Shown: positions 24,834-34,705, numbered from the stretch's first letter. The stretch is DNA of 64,000 nt from an uncultured Lamprocystis sp. (GCF_903933125.1 NZ_CAIZIZ010000310.1:1-64000); one strand, 5' to 3'. Program-made: numbers and translations. Notes: generated by a model not told the origin, from the sequence alone.

Positions 24834-27371
24834 TCATGCGGCAAATTGGTTCAATGAGACGTAGTCCTTGATGTAATTAGGGACGAGGGCACGGTACTTC
24901 GGCGGCACGGCCTTGAAGTCGCGGGTCGAGAACATCGGGTTGGTCGCCAGGTCGGTGAATTGGCGGCTGTCGATGATGTCGCGGACACGGCCGCTGGTGG
25001 CATAGGCTTTGAAGAAGGTCTTGATGGCCGGAATGGCCGTTGCCTCCTCGGGCTTGCGGTCCGCGACGAACTTGGCGAATTCCTCTTCCAGCAGCTCGTC
25101 CCTGGACTTGAAGCGGGGGATGAGGCCAAAAACCTTCTCCAGGATCTCCCGCAGGGTCAGGCGGCGGTCCACTGCGGCAGCCTTACGCAGCTTGTCCAGG
25201 GTGTAGTATTCCTCGGGCTGGTCGAAGACCTCGCGATTTACGTAGTCAATGACCTGGTCCCAGTGGCCCGCTTCGACGGCGGCCACGATCTTGGGATCCT
25301 CTCGCACGCTGTCCTCGAATCTCTCGAAGAACATGCGGTCGATCCTCATCCCCTCGGCGGTGATCTGCTCGACCCGAAGCGAGGCGATGATGTCACCGCC
25401 CAAGTGCTCATAGGTGCCGCCGGCGACGGGACCGGGGCCGGCGCCGCGGTTGGGCCCCAGGCCTTGGGGCCGCGGCAGTTTCAGCACCTCGTCGTAGTTG
25501 AACTCGGTCTCGAAATACTCGCAGTTGGCAAAGAAGTCGAAAAGCTTGAAGGCGGTCTTCTCGGGCTGCAAGACGCCGTCCTTGACGGCTTCGTCGAAGA
25601 GCTGATCGAGGAAATCGTGCTTGCGCGTGCCGCGTCCCTTAATCTGTATGAAGTCAGTGGGCGAGAAGATGGGGCGGAGCAGACCGAGATTGAGGATATC
25701 GGGACAATCGTAGCCCGTGGTCATCATACCTACGGTCACGCACACGCGCGCCTTACTGGACTTGTAAGCGGGCAGGAAGTTGCCCGAACCAAGCAGGCAG
25801 TTGTTCGTGAAATTGATGGTGAACTGCTGGGCAGCGGGAATCTGTGAGGTGACTTGAACGGCAAAGTCCGACTGGTACTTGCCGGGAAACATGCGGTCTG
25901 CCATCTGATTGAGGATCTGGGTCAACTTGGCGGCGTGGTTCTGGCTGACCGCGAAGATGATCGACTTGCCGATTTCGCGGCTGACGGGATCGCGCAGGGC
26001 ATTCTCCAAGAAGGTCTTGCAGAAGAGTTCGTTGGTGGCTGCGGAGAAGAAGCGCTTTTCGAACTCGCGCTGCTTGTATGACTCTTGCTGGTCATCACCG
26101 GTGTCGTCCGTGACGGCGAGGACAAAACCTTCTTCAGAAAGCAGCTCGGTGGTGATTTCGGTCCTGGCATCCACCACCATCGGGTTAATCAGGAAGCCTT
26201 CTTTCACGCCGTCGAGGAGGGAGTAGCGATATGTCGGCTGGCTGTTTTCACAGCCAAAGGTCCGATAGGTATCGAGCAACAGACGGCGCTCGGCCTCACG
26301 CGGGTCGCGTGTGGTCGGATTGGCGCTGTCGAACCGTTTGAGGTAATCCCGGGGGGTGGCCGTCAGGCCCAGCTTGTAGCCGATAAAGAAGTCGAAGACG
26401 GCGCGGGCATTCCCGCCGATGGAGCGGTGCGCCTCGTCGGAGATCACCAGGTCGAAGTCGGTGGGCGAGAAGATCCGCTGGTACTTGTTGTTGAAGAGGA
26501 GCGACTGCACCGTGGTGACAACGATCTCCGCGCGCCGCCAATCGTCGCGGCTCTCTTTGTAAATGACGGTCTGGAAGTCGGCGGATAGCAGTGTCGAGAA
26601 CGCCTTCTTAGCCTGATCCTCCAATTCCAGCCGATCCACCAGAAAGAGCACCCGGTGGGCGTTGCCGGTGCGCAAGAAGAGCTTGATCACCGCGGCGGCA
26701 GTCAGGGTCTTGCCGGTGCCGGTGGCCATCTCGAACAGGAAGCGATCCATGCCCTCGCTGACGGCTCGTTGTAGGACATGGACGGCTTTGAGTTGGTAGG
26801 GCCGCAGGAAGCGGAGCTTGTTGGCCTTGACGTAGTCAGGGCGCTCCGACTCGTTGCGCCAGGCGGCCTCGGACCGATAGGTTGGGCGCTGTGTCAGCAC
26901 GATATAGTCGTCGGCCACGGGCTCGTCGATGAGACGCTGCGGGTTTGGCGTTACCTTTTGATAGCCAATGACAGAGTCGGGGGTGGGGAAGGACGTGATG
27001 ACGTAAGGGTTGCCTCGTTCGAGGTCCCAAAAATAGTGCAGGTTGCCGTTGGAGAGGATGACAAACCGGCAGTTCAGGGATTTGGCGTATTTTCGGGCTT
27101 GCTCCTTGCCGATCAGGGGGTTCTTGTCCTCGGCCTTGACCTCCAGGACGATCAGCGGGAACCCCAAGACATTCAGCAGCAGGAAGTCGATAAAGCCCCT
27201 GATGGCCTTTTCGAAGTCGTCGCCAAGGGCGGCCAGGTCGGATGCCTTGATCGTCACGCCGGGCTCAAGGCAGATGTTGGCGGGCCGGCCACCTTCTGCA
27301 AAGAAGCGCCAGCCCGCGGCTTCGAGCAGCTTGTTGATCTTGATCCGCGCTGTTGCTTCCTTGGGGGGCAT
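24834..27371 (-). CDS. hsdR: Type I restriction enzyme R subunit
   Basis: This 845-aa protein has the nuclease signature D62 and E77-V-K79 (FPLIVLEVKAE), then a superfamily 2 helicase: MATGTGKT (215-222), DEAH (312-315), GLTATPRDYLKRF, and a C-terminal motor with GMMTTGYDCPDI and QIKGRGTRKHD. The last ~150 residues resemble the EcoEI-type R C-terminal domain. It translocates DNA and cleaves unmodified targets with the HsdM-HsdS fusion. It is the first gene of the island on the minus strand and has all key residues, so it appears intact. Confidence 0.95.
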   Translation of the reverse strand: MPPKEATARIKINKLLEAAGWRFFAEGGRPANICLEPGVTIKASDLAALGDDFEKAIRGFIDFLLLNVLGFPLIVLEVKAEDKNPLIGKEQARKYAKSLNCRFVILSNGNLHYFWDLERGNPYVITSFPTPDSVIGYQKVTPNPQRLIDEPVADDYIVLTQRPTYRSEAAWRNESERPDYVKANKLRFLRPYQLKAVHVLQRAVSEGMDRFLFEMATGTGKTLTAAAVIKLFLRTGNAHRVLFLVDRLELEDQAKKAFSTLLSADFQTVIYKESRDDWRRAEIVVTTVQSLLFNNKYQRIFSPTDFDLVISDEAHRSIGGNARAVFDFFIGYKLGLTATPRDYLKRFDSANPTTRDPREAERRLLLDTYRTFGCENSQPTYRYSLLDGVKEGFLINPMVVDARTEITTELLSEEGFVLAVTDDTGDDQQESYKQREFEKRFFSAATNELFCKTFLENALRDPVSREIGKSIIFAVSQNHAAKLTQILNQMADRMFPGKYQSDFAVQVTSQIPAAQQFTINFTNNCLLGSGNFLPAYKSSKARVCVTVGMMTTGYDCPDILNLGLLRPIFSPTDFIQIKGRGTRKHDFLDQLFDEAVKDGVLQPEKTAFKLFDFFANCEYFETEFNYDEVLKLPRPQGLGPNRGAGPGPVAGGTYEHLGGDIIASLRVEQITAEGMRIDRMFFERFEDSVREDPKIVAAVEAGHWDQVIDYVNREVFDQPEEYYTLDKLRKAAAVDRRLTLREILEKVFGLIPRFKSRDELLEEEFAKFVADRKPEEATAIPAIKTFFKAYATSGRVRDIIDSRQFTDLATNPMFSTRDFKAVPPKYRALVPNYIKDYVSLNQFAA

Positions 27372-27829
27372 GGCGATCCGTCTCCTGTGGTGGTTGTCGA
27401 TGGGTGTGCCAGGCGAGGCGCGTCGGCGTGAAAACCGCTCGCCCTGGGTGTGAGTCTCGCCAGATGATCGACCTGTTGCAAGTCTTGCTGCCCTCTATGC
27501 CAATCGCGCAGCACCCTCTACCTAAAGCTGAAACGGTACAAACTGTCACCGGGGCGTTACTGCCGTTGACCGCCCTGTCATTGGCTGGGCGGCGCGTTAC
27601 GCCCCGCACGGCGACCCTGCAGCGCCGGCTGTGACGGTCTGTGGCGCCGTCAGGACACAGCCAGACCCGTCTCTTGAAGGCCGAAGTCCAAAGAGAGCAT
27701 CTCACCGACCATGGCACCAAAGTTGCGTCCCGACAGGGACTCTGTCCACGGCCCTTGAGCAGGGCCGACAGTCGTCACCAACACCCTGAGCACACACCGG
27801 GGACTTGCCGAGCAGACGAGGAGTAGACG
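27372..27829. other. Intergenic region between hsdR and the cytochrome c gene
   Basis: About 460 bp of non-coding DNA form the right border of the restriction island, with the hsdR and cytochrome genes diverging from it. I see no att-like repeat, tRNA or integrase. GC-rich inverted stretches occur around 27580-27615, but no clear promoter could be chosen. Confidence 0.35.
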
Positions 27830-28156
27830 ATGAGATTGTCGAAGACACTGGCCCTGACCACCGCCATCGCGAGCCTGACCTTGGGGCAGGCCGGAAGCCT
27901 GAGCGCGGAGGACGGGGGCACCCTTTACACGGTGCGGGCCTGCCATGCCTGCCATGGGCCGGACGCGAAGACCACGGTGCTGCCGATCTACCCCAAACTG
28001 GCCGGGCAGAATGCCCCCTATCTGCTGGAGCAGATGAAGGCGATCCGTGACGGGACCCGCACCAACGGCCTGTCGTCGGCCATGCGCCCTCTGATGGCGA
28101 GCGTCACCGATGCAGAATTTGAGGCGATTGCCACTTGGCTTTCCGGCCTGAAGTAA
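27830..28156 (+). CDS. Small periplasmic c-type cytochrome
   Basis: This 108-aa protein has a signal peptide (KTLALTTAIASLTLGQAGSLSA) and one haem c site CHACH near residue 38, plus a Met-containing C-terminal half (LSSAMRPLMASVTDAEFEAIATWLSGLK) typical of class I cytochromes c of the c553/c4-half type. It carries electrons in the periplasm. It lies convergent to fdsD, 33 nt apart, between the restriction island and the C1 genes. It could accept electrons from XoxG, but nothing in the sequence fixes its partner. Confidence 0.85.
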   Translation: MRLSKTLALTTAIASLTLGQAGSLSAEDGGTLYTVRACHACHGPDAKTTVLPIYPKLAGQNAPYLLEQMKAIRDGTRTNGLSSAMRPLMASVTDAEFEAIATWLSGLK

Positions 28157-28189
28157 ATTCCTAGAATCGGGCGCACGGATCGGTCAAGA

Positions 28190-28420
28190 TCATTGCTGCA
28201 CGAGGTCCCGCTCCAATTGCCTGATGGCCTCGACGACGATCGGCGCAAGCCCGGCGCCCCCGGTTTCCTGCACATGCTCGGCGATCTGACGACGCATACG
28301 CGGGTCCCAGGAACGCTTGAGGTGATTGGCGATTTCGTCCCGCCCCTGCTGGGAGTCCGGCCAGGCGCCAAAAAAGTCGCCAATCTGGTTTGCCATCTTG
28401 ATGAGGTTGTCGATGTCCAT
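28190..28420 (-). CDS. fdsD: Formate dehydrogenase delta subunit
   Basis: This 76-aa protein, MDIDNLIKMANQIGDFFGAWPD, with ANHLKRSWDPRMRRQIAEHV, matches FdsD. The small subunit is needed for an active NAD-dependent formate dehydrogenase and probably helps insert the molybdenum cofactor. The ATG at 28420 fits the family and has AAAGG upstream. An in-frame ATG at 28459, overlapping the previous stop, would add 13 residues. It is last in fdsGBACD. Confidence 0.9.
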   Translation of the reverse strand: MDIDNLIKMANQIGDFFGAWPDSQQGRDEIANHLKRSWDPRMRRQIAEHVQETGGAGLAPIVVEAIRQLERDLVQQ

Positions 28421-28455
28421 CGCTTTGCCTTTGACCGGTTGTTGAAGAGTCACCG

Positions 28456-29352
28456 TCATCCGCAACCGCCGCGGATCGCGTCCGGATAGGTATAGACCAG
28501 CATCCGCTCTCCGCGGGCGAAGCCGATCAGGGAGATATGGGCGGCCTGGGCCAAGCGGATGGCCGAGGCGGTGGGGGCGGAGACCGCGACCAGCAGGCCG
28601 ATCCCGGCGGACATGGCCTTTTGAACCATCTCGTAACTGGCGCGGCTGGTGCAGATGACAAATCCGTCCGCGGGCCGCAACCCGGCCCTGGCCAGCGCGC
28701 CGATGAGCTTGTCCAAGGCGTTGTGCCGTCCGACGTCCTCGCGCACCAACCGCACCTCGCCGTCTGCCCTCACCCAGGCCGCCGCGTGGCCGCCGCCGGT
28801 GAGGCGGAACAGGGGCTGGTGCCGGGGCAGTTCGGCGAGTGCCCCGGCGATAGTCCTCGCCGTGGGGGTGCAGGTCTGCCCCACCGAGACTGGCACGATC
28901 GGCCGTTCCAGGGCCGCCAGGCTCTCGACCCCGCAGAGACCACAACCGGTGCGGCCGGCCAGGGTGCGTCGACGCTCCTTGAGGGCAGAGAAGGGGGCGC
29001 CGGCCACGCGCATACGGCACTCAATGCCTTGACGGACCGGCAGGCACTCGCAGTCATAGAGTTCTCGGACGCTGGTGAGGATGCCCTCCCCCAGGCTGAA
29101 GCCCAGGGCAAAGTCCTCCAGGTCGGTGGGGGTCACCAGCATGACGGCATGGGAAATGCCGTTGTAAACCAGGGCGACAGGGACCTCCTCGATGACCTCA
29201 TCGGCACGCTCGACCGCCTGCCCGGCATTGAGTTCCAGAACCTGGAAGCCGCAGTGCTCCGGCCACTCGGTTCCCGTTCCCCCAACTGTGCAGCCGTCAT
29301 CCGGACCCGACCTGGTCGTGGCGCAGAGGCTGCTCAAGTCAGGGCCGCGCAT
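28456..29352 (-). CDS. fdhD: Formate dehydrogenase accessory sulfurtransferase FdhD (FdsC)
   Basis: This protein of about 298 aa is FdhD: EEVPVALVYNGISHAVMLVTPTDLEDFALGFSLGEGI, the sulfur-carrying GRTGCGLCG loop, then LTGGGHAAAWVRADG, REDVGRHNALDKLIGA and the TSRASYEMVQKA motif. It passes sulfur from a cysteine desulfurase to the bis-MGD cofactor before insertion into FdsA. The start is either the ATG at 29352 or the GTG at 29367; both overlap the end of fdsA. It holds the fdsC position in the operon. Confidence 0.93.
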   Translation of the reverse strand: MRGPDLSSLCATTRSGPDDGCTVGGTGTEWPEHCGFQVLELNAGQAVERADEVIEEVPVALVYNGISHAVMLVTPTDLEDFALGFSLGEGILTSVRELYDCECLPVRQGIECRMRVAGAPFSALKERRRTLAGRTGCGLCGVESLAALERPIVPVSVGQTCTPTARTIAGALAELPRHQPLFRLTGGGHAAAWVRADGEVRLVREDVGRHNALDKLIGALARAGLRPADGFVICTSRASYEMVQKAMSAGIGLLVAVSAPTASAIRLAQAAHISLIGFARGERMLVYTYPDAIRGGCG

Positions 29353-32206
29353 CCGGTCCCGAGGCACCCGGCAGCAGCCCGAGTTGGGTCCGATGCAAGC
29401 GCTGATAGCGTTCCTGCCACTGCGAGGGTTGGCTCACCAGGACGACCTCCACGGCGGTGACCTTGTACTCGGGACAATTGGTCGCCCAATCAGAGTTGTC
29501 CGTCGTGATAACATTGGCCCCCGACTCCGGAAAGTGGAAGGTGGTGTAGACCACCCCGGGCTGGACCCGCTCGGTGATGGCGACGCGCAGCGCCGTCTCC
29601 CCGGCGCGGCTCGCCACCCCCACCCAATCGCCCTCACGAATCCCCCGATCCTGCGCGTCCTGGGGATGGATCTCCAGGCGATCCTCGGCATGCCACCGGA
29701 CGTTCTCGGTACGGCGGGTCTGGGCCCCCACGTTATATTGGGAAAGGATGCGTCCGGTCGTCAGGATCAAAGGGTAACGCGGGTTGACCCGCTCGGCGGT
29801 GGGCACATAGCGGGTCACCATGAAACGCCCCTGGCCGCGCACGAAGGCATCCACATGCATGATGGGGGTGCCGTCCGGATGGGCCTCGTTGCAGGGCCAC
29901 TGGATGCTGCCCAAGGCGTCGAGCCGATCGTAGCTCACCCCCTGGAAGCTGGGGGTGAGGCGGGCGATCTCGTCCATGATGGCGGACGGGTGCGGATATT
30001 CCATGGCATAGCCAAGGGCCTTGGACAGGGCCGCCGTCACCTCCCAGTCCGCCAGTCCGGCCAACGGCGGCATGACTTTACGTACCCGCGAGATCCGCCG
30101 TTCCGCGTTGGTGAAGGTGCCGTCTTTCTCCAGGAAACTGCACCCGGGCAGGAAGACATGGGCATACTTGGCAGTTTCATTCAGGAAGAGGTCTTGCACC
30201 ACCACGCACTCCATCGCCGCCATGGCCGCTTGCACGTGCTGGGTGTTGGGGTCGGACTGGACGATGTCCTCACCCTCGCAGTAAAGCCCCTTGAAGCTCC
30301 CGTCCAGAGCCGCCTCGAACATATTGGGGATGCGCAGACCCGGTTCCGGGTCGATCGCCACCCCCCAGGCGTCCTGGAACAGGGCGCGGGTGACGGCGTC
30401 GGAGACGTGGCGGTACCCCGGCAGTTCGTGCGGGAAGGAACCCATGTCGCAGGACCCCTGCACGTTGTTCTGACCCCGCAATGGATTGACTCCCACGCCC
30501 AGGCGCCCGACGTTGCCGGTGGCCATGGCGAGGTTGGCAATTCCCATCACCATGGTCGAGCCCTGGCTGTGTTCGGTGACGCCCAGGCCGTAGTAAATCG
30601 CTCCATTGCCGGCCCCGGCATAAAGCCGGGCCGCGCCACGCACGGCCGCAGCGGGAACACCGGTCACTGACTCCATCGCCTCCGGGGACTGCTCGGGCTG
30701 CGCCACGAAGTCGCGCCAGGCAGCAAAGGCGGCCGGCTCGCAACGCTCGGCCACGAAGGTCTCGTTGACGAGGCCCTCGACGACAATGACGTGGGCCAGG
30801 GCATTGACGATGGCGACATTGGTTCCGGGCAGCAACTTCAAGTGGTAATCCGCCGCCACGTGGGGACTCTTGACCAGATCGATGCGGCGCGGATCGATCA
30901 CGATGAGGCGCGCGCCCTGACGCAGCCGGCGTTTCAATTGGGAGCCAAAGACCGGGTGTCCGTCGGTGGGGTTGGCCCCAATGACCATGACCACGTCGGC
31001 CGCGAGCACCGAGTCGAAGGTCTGGGTACCGGCAGACTCGCCCAGGGTCTGCTTGAGTCCGTAGCCGGTCGGCGAGTGGCAGACCCGCGCACAGGTGTCC
31101 ACATTGTTGTTGCCGAAGGCGGCGCGCACCAGTTTCTGGACCAGATAGGTCTCCTCGTTGGTACAGCGCGAGGAAGTGATACCACCCACCGATCCGCGCC
31201 CGTACTTGGCCTGGATGCGCTTGAGTTCCGCTGCCGCGTAGGTCAGAGCCTCATCCCAGGAGACCGGCTGCCAGGGGTCGTGGATGGACGCGCGGATCAT
31301 CGGCGTCTTGATCCGGTCCGGATGTGTAGCATAACCCCAGGCGAAGCGCCCCTTGACGCAGGCGTGTCCGTGGTTGGCCTGGCCGTCCCTCCAGGGGACC
31401 ATGCGGACCACCGTCGTACCCTTGACCTCCGCTTTGAAGCCGCAGCCCACGCCGCAGTAGGCGCAGGTGGTGATGACCGCACGCTCCGCCTGGCCCAAGC
31501 GCGTGACTGATTTCTCGATCAGGGTGGCCGTGGGACAGGCCTGAACACAGGCTCCGCAGGAGACACACTCGGACGCCATGAAGGACTGGCCCTGGCCGGC
31601 GCTGACATGCGAGTCAAAACCGCGCCCGGAAATGGTGAGCGCAAAGGTTCCCTGGACCTCGGCACAGGCCCGCACGCAACGGCTGCACAGGATGCACTTG
31701 GCAGGATCGAAGCTGAAATAGGGGTTGGACTCGTCCTGTGGCCGGGCACTGACGGCGTCGAAGTGATTCGCCCCGTCCGGACCATAACGGACCTCGCGCA
31801 GCCCCACCACGCCCGCCATGTCCTGGAGTTCACAGTTGCCGTTCGCGGAACAGGTCAGACAGTCAAGCGGGTGATCGGAGATGTAGAGTTCCATGACCCC
31901 GCGGCGGATTCCGGCGAGCTTCTCCGATTGGGTGCTGACCTGCATCCCGTCCTCCACCGGCGTGGTACAGGAAGCCGGGTAGCCGCGGCGCCCCTTGATC
32001 TCGACCAGACACAGGCGGCAGGAGCCGAAGGGCTCCAGGCTGTCGGTGGCACACAGTTTCGGGATACTGATGCCGATTTCCTGGGCCGCACGCAGCACCG
32101 ACGTCCCCGCCGGGACCGACACCGCGAAGCCGTCAATGGTCAGGGTCACCGCCTGCCCGGCGGTGCGGGCCGGGGTGCCGAAATCGGTATCGCGGGGAAG
32201 GGACAT
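29339..32206 (-). CDS. fdsA: NAD-dependent formate dehydrogenase alpha (molybdenum) subunit
   Basis: This 955-aa protein starts with a NuoG-like region: [2Fe-2S] ligands C52, C63, C66 and C80, the H112/C116/C119/C125 cluster, then two ferredoxin clusters (CILCSRCVRAC, CVSCGACVQACP). The bis-MGD part begins with CAYCGVGCGF. The TCARVCHSPT stretch (371-380) contains the Mo-ligand Cys376 and catalytic His377. It oxidises formate to CO2 in the cytoplasm and passes electrons through FdsB to NAD. In this pathway it removes the formate released by FhcA. It is full-length. Confidence 0.97.
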   Translation of the reverse strand: MSLPRDTDFGTPARTAGQAVTLTIDGFAVSVPAGTSVLRAAQEIGISIPKLCATDSLEPFGSCRLCLVEIKGRRGYPASCTTPVEDGMQVSTQSEKLAGIRRGVMELYISDHPLDCLTCSANGNCELQDMAGVVGLREVRYGPDGANHFDAVSARPQDESNPYFSFDPAKCILCSRCVRACAEVQGTFALTISGRGFDSHVSAGQGQSFMASECVSCGACVQACPTATLIEKSVTRLGQAERAVITTCAYCGVGCGFKAEVKGTTVVRMVPWRDGQANHGHACVKGRFAWGYATHPDRIKTPMIRASIHDPWQPVSWDEALTYAAAELKRIQAKYGRGSVGGITSSRCTNEETYLVQKLVRAAFGNNNVDTCARVCHSPTGYGLKQTLGESAGTQTFDSVLAADVVMVIGANPTDGHPVFGSQLKRRLRQGARLIVIDPRRIDLVKSPHVAADYHLKLLPGTNVAIVNALAHVIVVEGLVNETFVAERCEPAAFAAWRDFVAQPEQSPEAMESVTGVPAAAVRGAARLYAGAGNGAIYYGLGVTEHSQGSTMVMGIANLAMATGNVGRLGVGVNPLRGQNNVQGSCDMGSFPHELPGYRHVSDAVTRALFQDAWGVAIDPEPGLRIPNMFEAALDGSFKGLYCEGEDIVQSDPNTQHVQAAMAAMECVVVQDLFLNETAKYAHVFLPGCSFLEKDGTFTNAERRISRVRKVMPPLAGLADWEVTAALSKALGYAMEYPHPSAIMDEIARLTPSFQGVSYDRLDALGSIQWPCNEAHPDGTPIMHVDAFVRGQGRFMVTRYVPTAERVNPRYPLILTTGRILSQYNVGAQTRRTENVRWHAEDRLEIHPQDAQDRGIREGDWVGVASRAGETALRVAITERVQPGVVYTTFHFPESGANVITTDNSDWATNCPEYKVTAVEVVLVSQPSQWQERYQRLHRTQLGLLPGASGPDARP

Positions 32207-32272
32207 GGTCTTACCTCGTGCGAGTCAGGCCCGCGGTGGTGGGCGACCGCACACAGAGCGGTCGCGGAGCGC

Positions 32273-33835
32273 TCAGAAAAGGACTGGCGTTTCGACCCCG
32301 AAGTCCTGCGGAAAATGCCGCAGGGCCGACCGCACCGGGTAAGGCGCCATGCCGCCCAGAGCGCAGAGTGAACCGTACTCCAGGGTGTCACACAGGGATT
32401 CGAGCAAGGCAAGGTTTGCAGCACGTTCCTGGTCGGCGATGATGCGGTCGATCACCTCCACCCCGCGGCGGGAGCCGATGCGGCAGGGGGTGCACTTGCC
32501 GCAGGATTCCAGCGCGCAAAACTCCATCGCATAGCGCGCCATGCGCGCCATATCGACGGTGTCGTCAAAGGCGACGATGCCGCCGTGGCCGATCATCGCG
32601 CCCATCCGGCTGTAGGTCTCGTAATCCAGGGGTACCTCGAACTGGGACTCCGGGACATAGGCCCCGAGCGGCCCGCCGACCTGGACCGCGCGGATCGGCC
32701 GGCCGTTGGCGGAACCGCCGCCATAATCGTAGAGCAGCGCGGCCAGCGTCAGCCCGAAGGCCTTCTCCACCAGACCGCCGTGGCGGATGTTGCCCGCCAG
32801 TTGGAAGGGCAAGGTGCCATGGGAACGCCCGACCCCGTAGTCCCGGTAAAAGGCCGCGCCGCGCGCCAAAATGATCGGCACCGTAGCCAAACTGATGACG
32901 TTGTTGATGACGGTGGGCTGGCCAAACAGTCCGGCGACGGCCGGCAATGGCGGCTTGAAACGGACCAGACCGGGTTTGCCCTCCAGACTCTCCAGCAGGG
33001 AGGTCTCCTCGCCGCAGATGTAGGCCCCGGCGCCCATACGCACCTCAAGATCGAAGGCACGACCGGAGCCCAGGACGTCCGCGCCCAGGTAACCGGCTTC
33101 CCGCGCCCGGTCGATGGCGACTGCCAGCGTGCGGCAGGCGTGCGGGTACTCGGAACGCGTATAGATATAGCCCGCCGTCGCGCCCACCGCCAGGGCCGCG
33201 ATGGTCATGCCCTCGATCAGGCAATAGGGGTCCCCCTCCATCAACATGCGGTCGGAGAAGGTACCGGAGTCGCCCTCGTCGGCATTGCAGACGACGTACT
33301 TCCGACGGCCTTCGGCCTGTCGTACTGTGGCCCACTTGACCCCGGTCGGAAAGGCGGCACCGCCGCGCCCGCGCAGACCGGCATCAGTGACCTCGCGGAT
33401 CAGTTCCTCACCGGACATCGACATGGCCCGGTCCAGGCCGGCGAAGCCGCCGTTGGCCCGGTAATCGTTGAGGCTCAAGGGGTCGGTCAAACCCATGCGG
33501 GCGAAAGTCAAGCGTTCTTGCCCAGCCAGATAGGGGATATGGTCACTCAGCCCGTGACCTAGCCGATGCGGCCGGCCGCTCAAGAACCCAGCGTCGAACA
33601 GGTCCGGCACGTCCGGCGGCAGCACCGGGCCGTAGGCGATGCGCCCGGCCGGGGTCTCGACCTCCACCAGCGGCTCCAGCCAAAAGAGGCCGCGCGAACC
33701 GTTGCGCACCAGATCAATGGACAGACCGCGGCGGTCGGCTTCGCGCGTGATCGCCTGGGCGACGCGTTCGGCACCCACCGACAGTGCGCTGGAATCGATG
33801 GGCACCAGGACCCGAGGGGACGCGGTTCTGGTCAT
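32273..33835 (-). CDS. fdsB: NAD-dependent formate dehydrogenase beta (flavin) subunit
   Basis: This 520-aa NuoF-like protein has an N-terminal thioredoxin-like domain (~1-110), then the FMN/NAD-binding GRGGAAFPTGVKWATV and ADEGDSGTFSDR, AYICGEETSLLESLEG, and the [4Fe-4S] motif CGKCTPCRIGSRRG near the C-terminus. It takes electrons from FdsA and reduces NAD. The start overlaps the fdsG stop by 4 nt and 66 nt separate it from fdsA. Confidence 0.96.
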   Translation of the reverse strand: MTRTASPRVLVPIDSSALSVGAERVAQAITREADRRGLSIDLVRNGSRGLFWLEPLVEVETPAGRIAYGPVLPPDVPDLFDAGFLSGRPHRLGHGLSDHIPYLAGQERLTFARMGLTDPLSLNDYRANGGFAGLDRAMSMSGEELIREVTDAGLRGRGGAAFPTGVKWATVRQAEGRRKYVVCNADEGDSGTFSDRMLMEGDPYCLIEGMTIAALAVGATAGYIYTRSEYPHACRTLAVAIDRAREAGYLGADVLGSGRAFDLEVRMGAGAYICGEETSLLESLEGKPGLVRFKPPLPAVAGLFGQPTVINNVISLATVPIILARGAAFYRDYGVGRSHGTLPFQLAGNIRHGGLVEKAFGLTLAALLYDYGGGSANGRPIRAVQVGGPLGAYVPESQFEVPLDYETYSRMGAMIGHGGIVAFDDTVDMARMARYAMEFCALESCGKCTPCRIGSRRGVEVIDRIIADQERAANLALLESLCDTLEYGSLCALGGMAPYPVRSALRHFPQDFGVETPVLF

Positions 33836-34332
33836 GCCGGAGCCTGCGCGTCACGCAAGTCGCCGATCAGGGCGTCCAAGGTCGCCGGGTCCATGCGGCC
33901 GTAGATGGCATCGTCGATCCGAATGGCCGGAGAGCAGGCGCAGTTGCCCAGGCAATAGACCGGCTCCAGGGTCAGGGCACCGTCCGGAGTCGTCTGATGG
34001 AAGTTGATCCCAAGGATGTCGCGGGCCTGGGCCTCAAGGCGGTACGAGCCCATGGCCTGACAGGACTCCGCCCGGCAGATCTGCAACACGTGGCGCCCGG
34101 CCGGGGCGCGGCGGAAATCGTGGTAGAAGTCGAGCACACCCTGGACCTCGGCGCGCGAGACGTTCAGGGCATCACTGATCAGCGGAACCACCTCGGCAGG
34201 GACCCAGCCCATCTGACCTTGGATGGCGTGGAGCAGTGGCAGCATGGCCCCCGGCATAGCGCGGTGGACTTCGATGATGGCGCGCAGTGCTGCCTGGTCG
34301 CTTTCGCGATCGGCGCCGACAAGGTTCGACAT
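33832..34332 (-). CDS. fdsG: NAD-dependent formate dehydrogenase gamma subunit
   Basis: This 166-aa NuoE-like protein has the thioredoxin-like [2Fe-2S] site: C in QICRAESCQ, a few residues apart, and CLGNCACSPA downstream. It begins with the family's helical LLHAIQGQMGWVPAEVVPLI region. It is the first gene of fdsGBACD on the minus strand. The promoter should lie in the 34333-34500 stretch, which is shared with the decayed dehydratase gene and the pqq leader region. Confidence 0.95.
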   Translation of the reverse strand: MSNLVGADRESDQAALRAIIEVHRAMPGAMLPLLHAIQGQMGWVPAEVVPLISDALNVSRAEVQGVLDFYHDFRRAPAGRHVLQICRAESCQAMGSYRLEAQARDILGINFHQTTPDGALTLEPVYCLGNCACSPAIRIDDAIYGRMDPATLDALIGDLRDAQAPA

Positions 34333-34509
34333 GCGGGTGACTCCTCAAGACTGTTGGCGCGTTCGATGCAAAGTTCGCACCGCGTCGCCCCCAAGTGGAC
34401 TAATCGCTGGCCCAGCGCCGACCGTTGCGCCGATTTCGTCACAGGTGTCACCGACCGCGATCAACGCTGAAACTGATGGGCAGAATGGTCGACGATCGGG
34501 TCCTGCGCC

Positions 34510-34634
34510 TCGGCGAAGGGCGTGACCGACAAAGATTTCGAGGTGGCCCGCAAGATCGAGCAGACGGTCATGCGGACAGCGCCTTGGAGAGCACCCCAGA
34601 TGACCCGCGATTCAAGTACGTCAAATACGACTGA
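34510..34634 (+). pseudogene. Remnant of a pterin carbinolamine dehydratase gene
   Basis: The translation SAKGVTDKDFEVARKIEQTVM, then after a frame break SALESTPDDPRFKYVKYD and a stop, matches the last ~45 residues of the intact protein at 20556-20930 almost residue for residue. About 11 nt are missing between the two halves, which shifts the frame, and no upstream half is recognisable. It is a dead duplicate or the remnant of an older gene arrangement, between fds and pqq. Confidence 0.88.
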
Positions 34635-34705
34635 GCCTAGGTCCGTGTGCCGACCCGGCAGCAATGTCTTGCTGCGGCATCCGCAGTGGCACGATAGGGG
34701 CACAG

